Shown: positions 42,300 through 54,020 of the stretch, piece after piece
How the letters are laid out: each line of letters opens with the position of its first letter
Position numbering within the stretch: position 1 is the stretch's first letter
Origin: Isoetes taiwanensis
Taxonomy: Eukaryota; Streptophyta; Lycopodiopsida; Isoetales; Isoetaceae
Reading direction: 5' to 3'
Assembly: GCA_021234155.1 (NCBI GenBank)
Contig: JAJEKV010000037.1
Coordinates: 2,164,171-2,228,170 of the forward strand
DNA: 64,000 nucleotides
Program-made: the position numbers and the translations under genes
Notes under the pieces: generated by a model
What the model saw: the letters and a program-made list of their open reading frames with translations, nothing else
What the model was told of the DNA's origin: nothing
Databases searched by the model: none

Positions 42300-44187
42300 A
42301 CAAAATAATTAGAATACACACAACTAACACTAACCTGTGAGAGCACTCGAAGGGCCAACCTTTGCAACTCAGGTGTATGACCTCCAAAATGTTCCCACCA
42401 TGACACAGGCTTCGCTTGATAATTTTCAGTTTGTTGCCAAAGGAGACATAAACATGGATGAAGCATTGTTACGAAAAGCATCGAACTGCTCTAACAATAT
42501 GGCACTCTCGTCCACGTTGTACACCTTACTAATATATTGTATCATACCTTCCATTAGAGCAGGAGGAATGATGGAGCTTCCACGCCTCCACAAAGGATGC
42601 AAGAGATGGGCAACAATATGGATTGGTCGTTTAAACCATGTCCAACGTTTTTCAAACAAGGTCAACACTTGATCATACCTAGCAAAATAAAGCATACCAT
42701 ATTCGAAAGTTAGTCTAACATCATAGATCTCTCTACTAAAAAATAAAATCAGAAGTATTTACATTGAATACTTATTAAACTGAAATTTGCACTTACTTAT
42801 CACTGTTATCTAGATCAGAATTTTGTCCATCCTTCAACACCTTTTCACACCTGTCCATGAACTCGTACAATAGGCCAATGGTGCAACCCTCTATGTCAGT
42901 TAAGCGTAGTACGCGATAGAGTGGCTCCATTACTTGAACCACGAGGGCAAAGGCAGGAAATGTAGCAGGATCTAGAATGTATTTCTGAACTGTTTTTGCA
43001 TCAGCAGCTTTGCTATCACTCCAATTTTTTCAGAAGTCTGAAACTACTGTTTGTTGCAACCTACACTCTAGTTTTAGCAAACGCTGAATCACAATAAATA
43101 TGACACCAAATCGAGTCTTACTAGGCCTTAACATCGTTAGTTCAGGGCTGTAGTGCCTAAAGATGCTTTTAGCATTCTTCTTCTTCTTGAAAAAAAGTGT
43201 AATAGTATTGGCCTTGGCTGCTGCAGACTTCACCCAGTCAAGTTTTCCAATGTCTTCCACAAGAAGGTCAAGGCAATGAGATGCACAAGGCGTTCTTACT
43301 AAAGTGGGAAACTCTTCCTCAATCAAATTACCCATCGCCACACAAGTAGAAGCATTGTCAGTAACAATTTGTACTACATTTTCTTTGCCCACTTCAATGA
43401 CTGCCTCTTTCATCCTCTCTGCCAACCATGATGCATCAATTCTTAATCCAACCTTGCTGCAATCTATGGTTTTCAAGAACATCGTTGCACTAGAAGCAAG
43501 GATATTTATCAGCCCCCTACCGTTGACATCTACCCATCCGTCAGACATTAGTGTGCAACCATATTTAGGCCAAGTTGCTTTCACATGGTCACACTTGGAT
43601 TTCACATCCCCAAGTGTCTTTTTTAGTCTTGTGGTCCTCATTGCAGTGTAAGTAACACCGCTAGATGTCTCCTCTATCATCTTTGTCCAGCAAGGTAATT
43701 TAAGCAAATTGAATGAGAGGTTTGCCTCCACGAAACATCTCACCTCCATCTCCACTGCATGCTCCATTCTTTGAGTAGTTAAAACACTCCTCCCTTTGTT
43801 CAACTTTATTTGAGCTCTCTTAGGCACAGGGGGACGTTCAGAGGATGTGGAGGGTGAGGCAGGTGATTAGGAAAAATAGGTGATGATGGGTCTGTTCCAG
43901 GATCTTCCATTGCTAGATCAATATCAGAATCAAACATAGTAGAACTTGTATCACTTACTCCAGCTTCTGCCCTAGCTTCCATTCTCTCTTCCTCGGACGC
44001 TTGTGACATGCTGCCCGACCCTTTTCGCCAGTGCCACCTACATGTGCTACGATTCTTGTCTTTATCCCTTTGCCCTGTTTCCCACACATCTTACAATTCC
44101 ATGTCCTATTGTCATTGGTAATCTTCTTAATATTAGTGCACCACTTTTCCCACAATGGTGACTCCTTGGCGGGGCATCTTGTTTAAA
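42300..44187 (-). pseudogene. hAT-type transposase (BED finger, DUF659)
   Basis: On the minus strand: a BED-like finger (WNCKMCGKQGKGIKTRIVAH), an acidic linker in another frame, then a 265-codon open frame (43827-43030) with DUF659 features TLMSDGWVDVNGRGLINILA, VQIVTDNASTCVAMG and CASHCLDLLVEDIGK, where conserved Asp residues form part of the RNase-H-like catalytic core. Coding continues (ILDPATFPAFALVVQVMEP), then after a likely intron at about 42680-42800 reads KRWTWFKRPIHIVAHLLHP. The C-terminal hAT dimerisation domain was not clearly found. One or two frameshifts near 44.05 and 43.83 kb. hAT assignment is firm; activity is uncertain. Confidence 0.85.
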
Positions 44188-44689
44188 CCCTTAGAAACCT
44201 GATTTCTGAAAGGGTGTCTGCAAGAAAAATTCATAGCGAAATATTACAATTAAATATAAGAAACCTTCTTAAAGACAATGCATACATGCACGCAATTAAG
44301 ATAAAGCATACAGTATACTGCAGGCATGCAAAAACATCTTATGTAAACTTTTTGTTCATCCTCCGCATGCCTTAGCATGCTACCTGTTCTAGGCCTCTCT
44401 CTTTCTTCATGCTTTCTAGGCCTGCTATAGACATTACCTACTGATATTATTTGAAGAACAAATGGGAATAAAAAATTCAAGGGCGACAAATCACACCATT
44501 TCTGACGGCGGTGTAATGTGTTGTGCAACAAAGACAAAAAATAACAAATTAAATCCAGTATATTCAAGCCAAGAAATAATACAAGATATCTCATTCTCAA
44601 CCTCAATCAGCATACACTTCTTATAGATAAAAAAATTATTACAGAATGATTTGAAGCAGCAGACCAAAACTCTTGTTTTGAATATGATT

Positions 44690-45262
44690 GAACCGTGCAG
44701 CAAAAGATTGAAATCATAAGAAGTTTGGAACATAAACATGGAAACCAAAAAGCCAAATGCTTACCTGTTTTGTAGACGCTCTGAAGATTGTGATAGCCAT
44801 AGATACAAAATGACTTTTGTTTGATGTATTCCCTGGAGCCAAAACCGTTGTTATGATTGAACCATGCAGCAAAAGATTGAAGTCAAAACCGTTGTTATGA
44901 TTGAACCGTGCAGCAAAAGATTGAAATCATAAGAAGTCCGGAGCATAAACATGGAAACCAAAAACCCAAATGCTCACCTGTTTTGTAGACACTCTGAAGA
45001 TTGTGGTAGCCGTAGACACAAAATGATTTTTGTTTGATGTATTTTCTGAAGCCAAAATCATTGTTTATGATTGAACCATGCAGCAAAAGATTGAAGTCAA
45101 AACCGTTGTTATGATTGAACCGTGCAACAAAAATAAGAAGTCATAAGAACTCAGGAGCATAAATATGGAAGCCAGAAAGCCAAACGCTTACCTGTTTTGT
45201 AGATGCAATGAAGATTGTGGTAACGGTAGGCACGAAATGACTTTTCTTTGATGTATTCCCTG
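44690..45262 (-). repeat. Tandem repeat, about 214-bp unit, 2.7 copies, each with a splice donor
   Basis: Units start near 44693, 44907 and 45120. Each contains TTACCTGTTTTGTAGA (44762, CTCACC.. at 44976, 45189), which on the minus strand is TCTACAAAACAG|GTAAGC (GTGAGC in the second), a good donor. They lie 5' of the hAT gene and look like a duplicated non-coding first exon. Confidence 0.8.
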
Positions 45263-45454
45263 AAGAATATTCATAGAGCAAAATAGAATCAGCCATTGCA
45301 AATGCCGACCATCATGCTTGATGCTTGAATGAATCACAGGTCGTTTTACCTGAGTTGGATTAGTAGCTTAGAGATCGAAGATCAGCATTGCATAAGCGGC
45401 CGGCTTCGACCATGCGTTAGGGCGCCAAAAAAATGAATAAAATTATTATTTTAC

Positions 45455-45640
45455 AACTTATACATACGTACGTACTTAACAAATTGTATGTTACGGTACA
45501 TCTTCTAGAGTTAACGTACGCGTCCGTTAACTTATTAAAATTTGTCAAAAAAAAGTGCATGATATGGAAACGTACGTACGGTACGTACAAGTATGGTACC
45601 CTACGTATGGAAAAGGTAACGTACACGTACTTAACCTACA
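45455..45640. repeat. GTAC-rich MITE-like repeat (copy 4)
   Basis: ACGTACGTACTTAAC, GTTAACGTACGCGTCC and ACGTACGTACGGTACGTAC words, same family as the copies at 13.8, 25.7 and 41.9 kb. Confidence 0.5.
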
Positions 45641-46079
45641 ATAACAAACAATTTGGCATTTACGTTGTGAGCAATAATGCCATGTTTTTGGAGCCCATTA
45701 CTTATGTTAACTTAGGGCATGCTTGGAGAATGTTAACTCAGGCCATGCTTGGACTAAGTCTATTGTTGTGTTCTAAAGATTATGATGTTTTCATATTAGA
45801 ATTATATCGGTCTTCTATTCGGTTTCTAAAAGTAGCCAAATCTTGCCTTTTGCTCCAATTTATGGATAAATGCTTTCAAGATGTTGATGATACGACAATT
45901 GGTGTGTATTTCGAGCACGAAGCAGATGAGCAAATATATTGCAACTTAAGCATCTTTAGCCATTCCACTCATGCTACTTCTTAACCAAATATTCAATCAA
46001 TAGTTTCACTAGGCTTCACTTAGATTCAGCCCCCACAGGTACATAGGGCGCCGGCCAAATTCTTGTATATATATATTGA
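45641..46079. other. Weak ORF, no family
   Basis: The tail of an open frame that runs through the MITE to 45984 (DYDVFILELYRSSIRFL) has no motif. A diverged palindrome (AGGGCGCCGGCCAAATT) lies at 46045. Confidence 0.3.
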
Positions 46080-46344
46080 TTCTTATTTCTCTCTTCATCT
46101 CTTCATGTGCCAATCTTTAACCAATTGGGGACAAACAAACTTGAATAAATGTTCCTATTATTTTTAAGTGTGTCATACGTGGCAAACTTAAGTTTTTCAC
46201 GCGTGACAAATAAAGAATTTGGTGTGCATGACAAATGTAAGTTTGTCACAAGTGGCAAAATTAATATTTATCATGCGTGACAAATGGTTTCACATTTATC
46301 ACGAGTGATAGAAGCTATTTATCACGGAAAAAAGAATATAATAA
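46080..46344 (-). repeat. GTGACAAA-motif dispersed repeat (copy 2, inverted)
   Basis: Contains the reverse complement of the 598-925 repeat, from CTCTTCATGTGCCAAT through TCACGCGTGACAAA to CACGAGTGATAGAAGC. It abuts the left terminal repeat of the 9-kb transposon. Confidence 0.65.
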
Positions 46345-46368
46345 GGGTAAAAGAAAGCTAGGGTGTCT
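46345..46368 (+). repeat. Left terminal inverted repeat
   Basis: 24 bp, exact reverse complement of 55392-55415. Next to it, 46371-46416 can fold into a hairpin (TGCCCTTACATTAT / ATAATGTAGGGCA). Confidence 0.85.
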
Positions 46369-46675
46369 AAAAAAAATGCCCTTACATTATGTATAATGTA
46401 GGGCATGTAGGCACCCATTTTTGTTATTTTTTTGAATTTTAGTTAGTTGGGATATGTAATGATTAGGAGTAGCCACGTCGGCAATTCAAAATTATGAGTG
46501 GCAGTGGCAACCAGAACGGACCTTCATTGCAATTTTTCGGAGGGAGATTGCGAAGTGTTTCTTGTTGCCAAAAAAAATTTGCCGCCGTTCCAATTTTTTG
46601 TGTTTGTGAGTGATCAACGAAGTAATTCGACTGTAACTATTCTTCTTTCTCGAAATCCTTGCCCAAATCCAAGCA

Positions 46676-47216
46676 ATGGACGCCTTTGCCTCCCGGAAGT
46701 CACCCAGATTAAACAAAATTTTGAAAATAGCCGATTCTAGCAAGAAAGCCGAAAAAAACAAGAGGAAGGTTCAAACTTCTGAGGAACCAGGGCCAAAAAG
46801 AAGGCTTATTTGTGAAGAACCCGCTGTTGTGGAAGCAAAGCATGTAAGATGTGTCAATGCAGATGAAATTTTTCCAGATTTACAACAGATAATGGACGAG
46901 CAGTGGGGGCCCAAAGACATACGGGGGTTCAAAGAATCTAGCGTGAAGCCAGAGTCAAACATTATGAAATTGTTTTTGGTAAGCGGGAGGTCACAAATCG
47001 CCATGTACCTGAGTACTTTGCTCGTGCATTTGCCCTTCAATTGACAGGTAAAAAAGTAGATTGGGATACTTTTAAAGTTTTGGCCAAAGATTTGGCAAAG
47101 GGAGGAGCAAAAGAATCTGCTATTACAGAAGAAATTGGGACCTCTAAATCCACATCCAAGGTTCCTAAATTTCAGCAAGGATTTTACCCTAAGGAAGAGC
47201 TTGAATTTGCGTAAAC
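46676..47216 (+). pseudogene. Transposon-encoded basic protein, N-terminal exon
   Basis: Begins MDAFASRKSPRLNKILK with SKKAEKNKRKV and KRRLI basic clusters (likely nuclear localisation). A frame change near 46985 leads to LTGKKVDWDTFKVLAKDLAK and KSTSKVPKFQQGFYPKEE before a stop at 47214-47216. Unknown family; placed before the RING and Ulp1 remnants, it may be the N-terminus of the same protein. Confidence 0.45.
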
Positions 47217-47659
47217 TCAAGTTGCGGCAGTGTCATGGAGAGTTAATTAGCAAAGACATCCAAGGTTGAAGAACTGAAAATTCAGCGCACGTAATTACGT
47301 GACAATATAAATAAGATTTCGGGAAGAAAGGATGCACATGAAGAGGACCTAGCACGTATACAAGAAGACATCAATAGTGTTCTCGGCGACGCCAAGCGAG
47401 AATAAGAGAGACATCAAGACCTGTCGCAAACAGAGGTTGACCTTTGATGAGGGATAGAACCGGAAGGAAGAAATGTCAAGAGAATTCCAGGAGCCATTGG
47501 AGAAAGCCATTCGGGAGAAGGAGTTATGTGAAAAGAGGATTGCGAACTTGAGGAGGCTCACAAAGTTCGGTTTTGAATGCTGCGCAGGCGGCTTGATGAT
47601 ATGCATAAGTACATGACGCGTTCTCGCAAATGATTCTCCTTCAGCCCAAAACAAGCTTA

Positions 47660-47880
47660 GTGATCTCTCTCCCGTGAAGAAAAATTCATATCCGTGCATG
47701 GATGTGTGTTTTGTAGTAATGGCTTTGCTAATAATGAACCTATCCTAGTTGCTCCATGCGAGCATTCATTTCATATCTTCTCGTTTCTCATATTCTATTT
47801 CTCACTGGACTATCCCCCCAAGAGCATGCAAATGGGACGAAAACATTTCAAAGATCTTGGGTGTGTACACTGGAGGTAAG
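47660..47880 (+). pseudogene. RING-finger-like remnant
   Basis: MHGCVFCSNGFANNEPILV followed by APCEHSFH has the C..C...C.H..H spacing of the first half of a RING or related zinc finger. The second half is not evident. A donor-like GGAGGTAAGC lies at 47872-47881. Confidence 0.35.
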
Positions 47881-47933
47881 CAGTATTTCATGATTTATGT
47901 TCAATTTGCTGCACCCAGGATTACTGCAATGTA

Positions 47934-48340
47934 GAATCCATTTACATGTAGAATCCATTTACATGTAGATTGCTGCACTTAAGGTTTTGCTACAGCATGT
48001 AGGAGTGTACTGGTTATTTTATACTTATAGTTCCTTGGCTTGCATGTCATACATATATGTGTTTCTTACATACATGTTGTACATTCACAGTGTAGGGTCC
48101 TAAATGTAGAACTTAAATACATAAAATTAGGAGTTGTGTACTGAGTTTTGTGGCAGAACATTTAGAGGTATTTTATGTAATGTCTGATGTGTACATGTGC
48201 ATACATTGGAGCACATTCATGTACATTACATGTACATTCCATCTAGATAAATAGTCAAGTACATGTGTATGTACTCAAAGTACTTCAATGTAGATCGATT
48301 CTAGTAATATGTACTGACTATTGATATGTACGTAACGGTT
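47934..48340. repeat. Intron-like region rich in ATGTAC/GTACAT words
   Basis: Many copies of TACATGTA, TGTACAT and GTACATG. A matching density occurs at 53.85-54.4 kb on the other side of the same transposon. Possible internal binding sites. Confidence 0.45.
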
Positions 48341-48349
48341 AGAGACCGA

Positions 48350-49100
48350 TTAGTTTGAGACCCGATATCGGATCATTATGTGATTTATTTTCGAGCTTCA
48401 AAGTGCCAAAAAACTCATCGAAAGCGAAATTACACCACGATCAAATGCGCTCGTTTTCAAATTCAATTTGCATTGTGTCGAGAGGAAGCAATTTCTTATT
48501 CTTGGTTCGGTTTTCCGCAGTTTTGGAGGTTCCAAAGAAAATTGAGGTGCAAGATGTAGCCGAGGGAAAGAAAGCAAAGATTGAAGGAAAAAGCAAAATC
48601 ACTATTCCCCGCGGTGGTACAGGTTGAGGAGGTCGGCACTTCAGTCCGCATGGTGACATTCCGTGATTATGACGAGGAACTTCGAGAGATTGAGGGAGCG
48701 TGGCTAAGGCCACATCTTCAAAAGTAAAGGGCCGGCAGAAAAATGTGGCTCCAAAGAAGAAGTCCACGCCTAAAAAGCCACGTAAGAAGACAATTAAAGC
48801 AAAGAGAAACAGTAAGAAAGCATTTTATTTCAGTGTCAAAGAAATTGAGAAATCCATGACATCCTATGTTTACGTGTCCTAATGAAGAGGAATCTTCCGA
48901 GCATCAACATGTAGAGCGGGATACTTTTAAGTTTGTGTCAAATATTGCTTCCGACATAGCAAAGGACGCTGAATTTCATCACAAATGAGAAATCGAGAGA
49001 GGTTGAAGACGAGGTAATAAGAATCGAGTGAGGAAACCAAAAAGAAGGGAAGGAAATGGATACCGACTCAGAAAACAAAGATCGCTAGAAAGCGTAAGAA
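48350..49100 (+). pseudogene. Lys-rich linker region of the Ulp1 gene
   Basis: Several short frames, including KVKGRQKNVAPKKKSTPKKP and EGKKAKIEGKSK, suggest a disordered nuclear segment between the N-terminal exon and the protease. Frequent frame breaks. Confidence 0.35.
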
Positions 49101-49217
49101 TGATCTCTACGAGTAACTTGATCTACATATCTTACATTTTTTTTTTACATCTAGTATCCAAGTTAAAAACGTAAAATAATATGGATAGTAGTAGACGAAT
49201 GTAGATGATTTGTGTAA

Positions 49218-50335
49218 ATGTACTGGTCATTGAACCCGCATCGCAGTTCAATACAAAGCCCTTCCGATGCCTTGGCGAACCGAATGATGAAGCTCAAGAA
49301 GGCAAGGATTTTCCCAGGATCTTTGCCTGAAATGGAGTGTTATTTATTTGAACAAGATGTGCTGGACATGGATGTGGGAAAATTTTCCAACCGGCATGTG
49401 GATATGTATGCCAGGTACTGGACTTTGAACTTGTTCATTTGTATGTGTAAGTCAAGTCGATAATTTTATCCTTTTCAACTTGTTATAGGTATCTGCAGAC
49501 TCGTGTTCCGGATGATAAGAAGGCCGACGTCCCGGTTCTTCCCACCACCTACAGCTTCATGGAATTTGCGATGGGGCCAAGGCAAGCGAAAAAGATAAAT
49601 CTATGGCGACCTCCGAAATGGAAGAGATATTGTAAAGGTAGCTCTTACAGGGATAAATTGGCTGAAGTGCAGATGGATCATGATTCCAATGCTATGTAGA
49701 GTTACTGAACATCACACTTTGGCCATCTTCAACATGGCACTTACTAAGAGTAAGAACACCATCAACATTCAGATCTTCAATTCTGCCGAGGACATTGACG
49801 TTGACATGCTTGCACTTAAGAGGTATTTTGTATTTCACATCTCCTTTTATTAATATTGAGTAGATTGGATACCATGTTAGCAGCTTTTTTCATTCATTTG
49901 CTACAAAATAGATCTGGTCTTTTGCAGGCTCCACATCCTCACTATGGCACGCGGTTGTGTCGAGTGTCCCACTTTTTTGAAGCATGGACAAAATCCTTCA
50001 CCAGTTGTGAAGATTCATAAGTGTCCACAGCAGAAAGATGGGGATTCATGTGGCCTCTATGTTGCAAAATTATATGCAGAAGTTTGTAGACACAATCGCG
50101 TGTGGTAAAACTACCAATGTGAGTGTCTCACTTCTTTTATCTTGCAAACAAATGGTTTTTAATACTTATTATGTAAGTATTGTTGTCACATTTGCAGATT
50201 ACCCGAAACTGGTTCTTGCCAAAGTATGCGGAGGATCGTCGTGATGTTCTCACCCGAGCACTACTTCAGGAGTTAGACCACATTCACATCGCACCCGAAA
50301 CTATTAGACCACCTGGTACTAATAAATGTGGCTGA
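49218..50335 (+). pseudogene. Ulp1-like (C48) cysteine protease
   Basis: Exons read MMKLKKARIFPGSLPEMECY.., then RYLQTRVPDDKKADVP and FMEFAMG. After a shift, INWLKCRWIMIPMLC precedes EHHTLAIFNMAL (catalytic His region, where the family has HW.L) and KCPQQKDGDSCGLYV, the Gln..Asp-x-Cys-Gly motif that holds the oxyanion Gln and nucleophile Cys. These proteases cut SUMO-like modifiers and are often carried by plant MULE and CACTA elements. Introns lie at about 49412-49489 and 49823-49928. Restoring a base at each CG at 49607-49608 and 49614-49615 joins the two central frames. Confidence 0.75.
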
Positions 50336-50477
50336 GAAACAACCTATCCCTATTGTCAATGCTGAACACTATTTGATTATAAAATACACATTTTTTCATT
50401 GAATTTTAATGAATAAAATCTCTTTTTATTCAACTCCACCATACTTTATTGATAAATTGCATGTTCTTTCATATCAG

Positions 50478-50949
50478 GTGTACCGAAAAGGTTGATAGTG
50501 TTTGATATCAATAATGTTTTGGCAAAACAAATACATAGGACTTTGGTATCAGATGATCAGCTAGTTGGAAATTATGACATAATAGGCAAGAAAGTGTTGT
50601 TTTTAAGGCCCCACCTAGGCAATTCACGGAATTTGTATTTGAACACTTTGAAGTAGGAATATGGTCATCAATAGCTCCATGGAACCTTTCAAGAGTAGTG
50701 GATAAAATCTTCACAATGACGCAGATAAGGGACTTAAGGTTCACCTTTGATGGAAGCCATGTTTGGAGCTTTCCGGGATTAAAAAGATGTGAAGACAAAC
50801 CTTTGTATCTGAAGCCAATTGAGTTTATATCTGAGAAGTATCCGCACAGAATGACAAACAACACACTAATAGTAGACGACTCGAAAGTACAAGATGCTCT
50901 TCAATCCCAACGAAAATTGCATATGCCCACCTTCATGGCGGGAAAGTGA
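50478..50949 (+). pseudogene. FCP1-like (NLI-interacting factor) phosphatase domain
   Basis: PKRLIVFDINNVLAKQ and KKVLFLRPHL, then after a one-base shift near 50613, EFVFEHFEVGIWSS, NLSRVVDKIF, KPLYLKPIEFI and NNTLIVDDSKVQ. The order matches the HAD-type FCP1 phosphatase fold. The signature DxDxT/V is D-I-N-N-V, so the second catalytic Asp is Asn and activity is doubtful. It sits about 150 bp after the Ulp1 gene, perhaps as a C-terminal extension of it. Confidence 0.75.
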
Positions 50950-51407
50950 TGTTGAAGACACGGGTCTCTTGACACTTCGAAACCATGGCTAGAGGGTTTG
51001 TTGATAGCACCAGACCTGCAATAAAGATGTGAAAGTTGAATCCTTTTTAATCCAACCGATGTACTAACCACAAATTTGTTTGGAGGCAAATGCTTTCGAG
51101 AGGGCTACAAGGACGAGAGATGGCATGTCCAAAGCTATTGGCAAGTTGCAAGAAAGTAACATATTGAAACAACAGAATAGTATGTCGGGCTTCACATCGG
51201 TGTGACCAGATTTTGAATGTAAATTAATGTTAATATAAAACATGAACAACAGACTTGTATATATTGGCATCATATCTGATATGACCAGGTTGTATATCTT
51301 GTGATATGTAATACAAGAGTTTTTGTCTCCATACATGTTCCACTTTCTGCTTTGTTTCATGAATCAAAAGAAAAGCTATTGATATCCATTATAACAGAAC
51401 AAGTTCA

Positions 51408-51773
51408 CAGACTAGTTTAACTTCTTCATGCAACAATTGATGAACATTTTGTACTTTCTGATATACATTGTGCTTGGAAACAGAAGATATTGTGTGATAC
51501 TGAAATTTAAGTATCAAAATGCACTTCAGATTAAAAAATAAGTAAATAAGAAAAAACTTGCAGCAATCGACTAGTTTTCTCAACATAACACAGACTAGTT
51601 TAACTTCTTCATGCAATAATTGATAAACATTTTGTACTTTCTGATATACATTTTGCTTGGTCACAGAAGATATTATGTGATACTAAAATTGAAGTATCAA
51701 AATGCACTTCAGATTAAAAAATAAGTAAATAACAAAAAAACTTACAGCAATCGACTAGTTTTCTCAACATAAC
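51408..51773. repeat. Direct tandem duplication, 183-bp unit x2
   Basis: CAGACTAGTTTAACTTCTTC starts both copies (51408, 51591), with a few differences between them. Non-coding, between the convergent genes of the transposon. Confidence 0.85.
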
Positions 51774-51817
51774 AGAAGATGATGGCAAATATGAAAGTTC
51801 CTTTGTATAGAACTTAG

Positions 51818-54020
51818 TCATGTGCACTCAACAATCTCAGGTAGGCTTGATATAAGCATGTCATGCACCTCTCGTGTGATCATATATGCTGTACGTGCCC
51901 CCTTCAACTTATGCTTGACTGCTCGGCATCGTGAACTTTGCTCCAATTCTGATTCACCTGGTACCAATACTATTTTGTCATCCAACAACTTGTACTTGTG
52001 CTTTGTGCCTTGTAGCAGTTGATAGTAATGACCAGCTATAACCCTGTCACCAGCAAGCATTCTATTTCCATAGTCGTCAATCACATCTTCCTGAAGAATA
52101 TGCATCTCCTTCACGCATAGGAGGGCCAGTATAGAACATTTTCATGATTCCCCTGGAGCAGCAAAAGATGCAAATATGTCTCCAATTTGGAGTACATCGG
52201 ATAGTTCTTGCTCATCGGTGCATAAAACCAACTAGCTCTTCTTGTTCGCCGACACAGGCGAACTAGGCTCCAGTTGTCAAAAACCACGCACCACAATGCT
52301 CGAGATTCGATTCCACTGGAGCAGCAAAGATGCAAATATGTCTCCAATTTGGAGTACATCGGATAGTTCTTGCTCATCACCGCATAAAACCAACTAGCTC
52401 TTCTTGTTCGCCGACTTCGGCGGGCCTAACTAGGCTCCGGTTTGTGCGACTTCCACACCACAATGCTCGAGATTCTCACATTCTCCCCATCTGAAATTCA
52501 AGCAACCATTGCAAAAACATGACAGGGATCTATACATGACAAGTGTTGGGTCACCGGATTAATAGCGCATACACAATGTATAGCTAGAGTACCGTGCAAT
52601 GTCTCACAATCCAACGAGGGTCCCCGTTAATGTCTTACGCCATCATCTCCCATATGACTCTGGTCCATTTTGCACTTCTTTTGTCTCAAAAAAGTGCAAG
52701 CGAGTTGGCACCCAAAATCGAACACCGTTCTCTTTCCTTTGCTCGTCTGCTAGGAACCTTTTCTCCCAAAGCGACCGCCCATCATGTTCTCCTTTTCCAT
52801 GGCCTCGAGCCAAAATAATTCCACTTTGATCCTAATTTTATACCTGTTATAATATTGGGCCACATTCAAATAAAAGGCTCGAGAACACTTAAACCGAAAG
52901 CAAAGACACCCATCGACCACATGACATGGTATTTGATGTGGCCAAAACCTTTTGCATCATCCAAATATGGTGCTTCTTGAGTGCAAATTTGAACAAAGAA
53001 AGCATCATGCTTCATAACATCGGAAACATACAAATGAACAGTTTTTTCAGCTCGCCATTGACTTTCATCATGGTTATATGCACCGGAATAGTTATCCGGT
53101 CATTGTTCCAATGCTTTCGGACTGAACCTCCCTGAATGGTCGCAAAGTGTAGTTCTCTCCAAAGTCCATTATTGACAAAACAAATCATCCCTCAAATTTT
53201 GCACCGATTTCTGAATTGTTTGCTCACGCCAACTTGTTTGAAAAGTTGTGAATAGTGAACTTTGAAAGGTCTTTGAAACATCTTGTCAAGCAATGTACAC
53301 GGAGTCTCGCTTTTCGAAACAAGCTTCAACCTCCTTGAAGTGCCGACTTTGGAAGGTTAGTTCCGCGTGCTTGTAAACTTGCCATTCAATGTTCTCATTC
53401 TGCGACTCTTTCTCCTTAGGACAGATTTGAATATTTTCGCTACCACGTTCTCGGCACTCTCCCTTGACACAGTCCAAACTATGCCACTCTTAAGCCTTCC
53501 TTGTCACGCAATCCGTAGCTCTCCACATATCACCAACATTTTGAAATGTTTTAGAAGGAGCTTAGCGGGCGCCATTGTTCTCATCTGCTGCACAAACACC
53601 ACAAGAACATGTACAATTGGCATGAAATTTGCTCCTCGGGGCGCTAAAAGCTTTTCTCAGATAGATCAGCTTGTTCATGCTTCACGCAGCTAAAGATGTG
53701 TTCCTCTCTTTCAACCTTCTCACACACCACGTAGGCTTAAGCAGCTCGAACTTTCGATGTTAATCTTCACTTCGGGATGTTCATCTTTGAACATCTCATA
53801 CAATTCACTCTGCAAGGAAAAAAGCGGCATGTATAAGTAAGATATAAATTAGAACTACTTTACTTAATTCAAAGATGTTGCGAGACATTGCATTAGTTCT
53901 ATGGCACTTCGGATCATGATTTGATATACATTCAACTACTATACCACAACATAGTACATACCATGTAAATGATATGTATAAATGTATAAATAATGTACTC
54001 CAAAGAGTTCCGATGTACAT
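51818..54020 (-). pseudogene. Transposase of the 9-kb element, decayed
   Basis: In minus-strand order: SELYEMFKDEHPEVKINIES and KPTWCVRRLKERNT near 53.8-53.7 kb, CVKGECRERGSENIQICPKE at 53.47 kb, NYSGAYNHDESQWRAEK and HDAFFVQICTQEAP near 53.05-52.95 kb, and a C-terminal frame at 52114-51818 (LAGDRVIAGHYYQLLQG; VLVPGESELEQ). F.LL(R/K)P..C, a C..C..G..(N/L)..C block and an Asp-rich core are typical of large plant and animal DDE transposase-like proteins in repeats. Exact superfamily not assigned. Many frameshifts. Confidence 0.5.
52153..52480. repeat. Direct tandem duplication, about 163-bp unit x2
   Basis: CTGGAGCAGCAAA starts both copies (52153, 52316), with differences near GGCGAACTAGGCTCC. 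It falls inside the transposase region and probably disrupts it. Confidence 0.85.

Noticed and set aside
45433-45984. 183-codon ORF
   Set aside because: Its first third lies inside a GTAC-rich MITE and the remainder has no family features.
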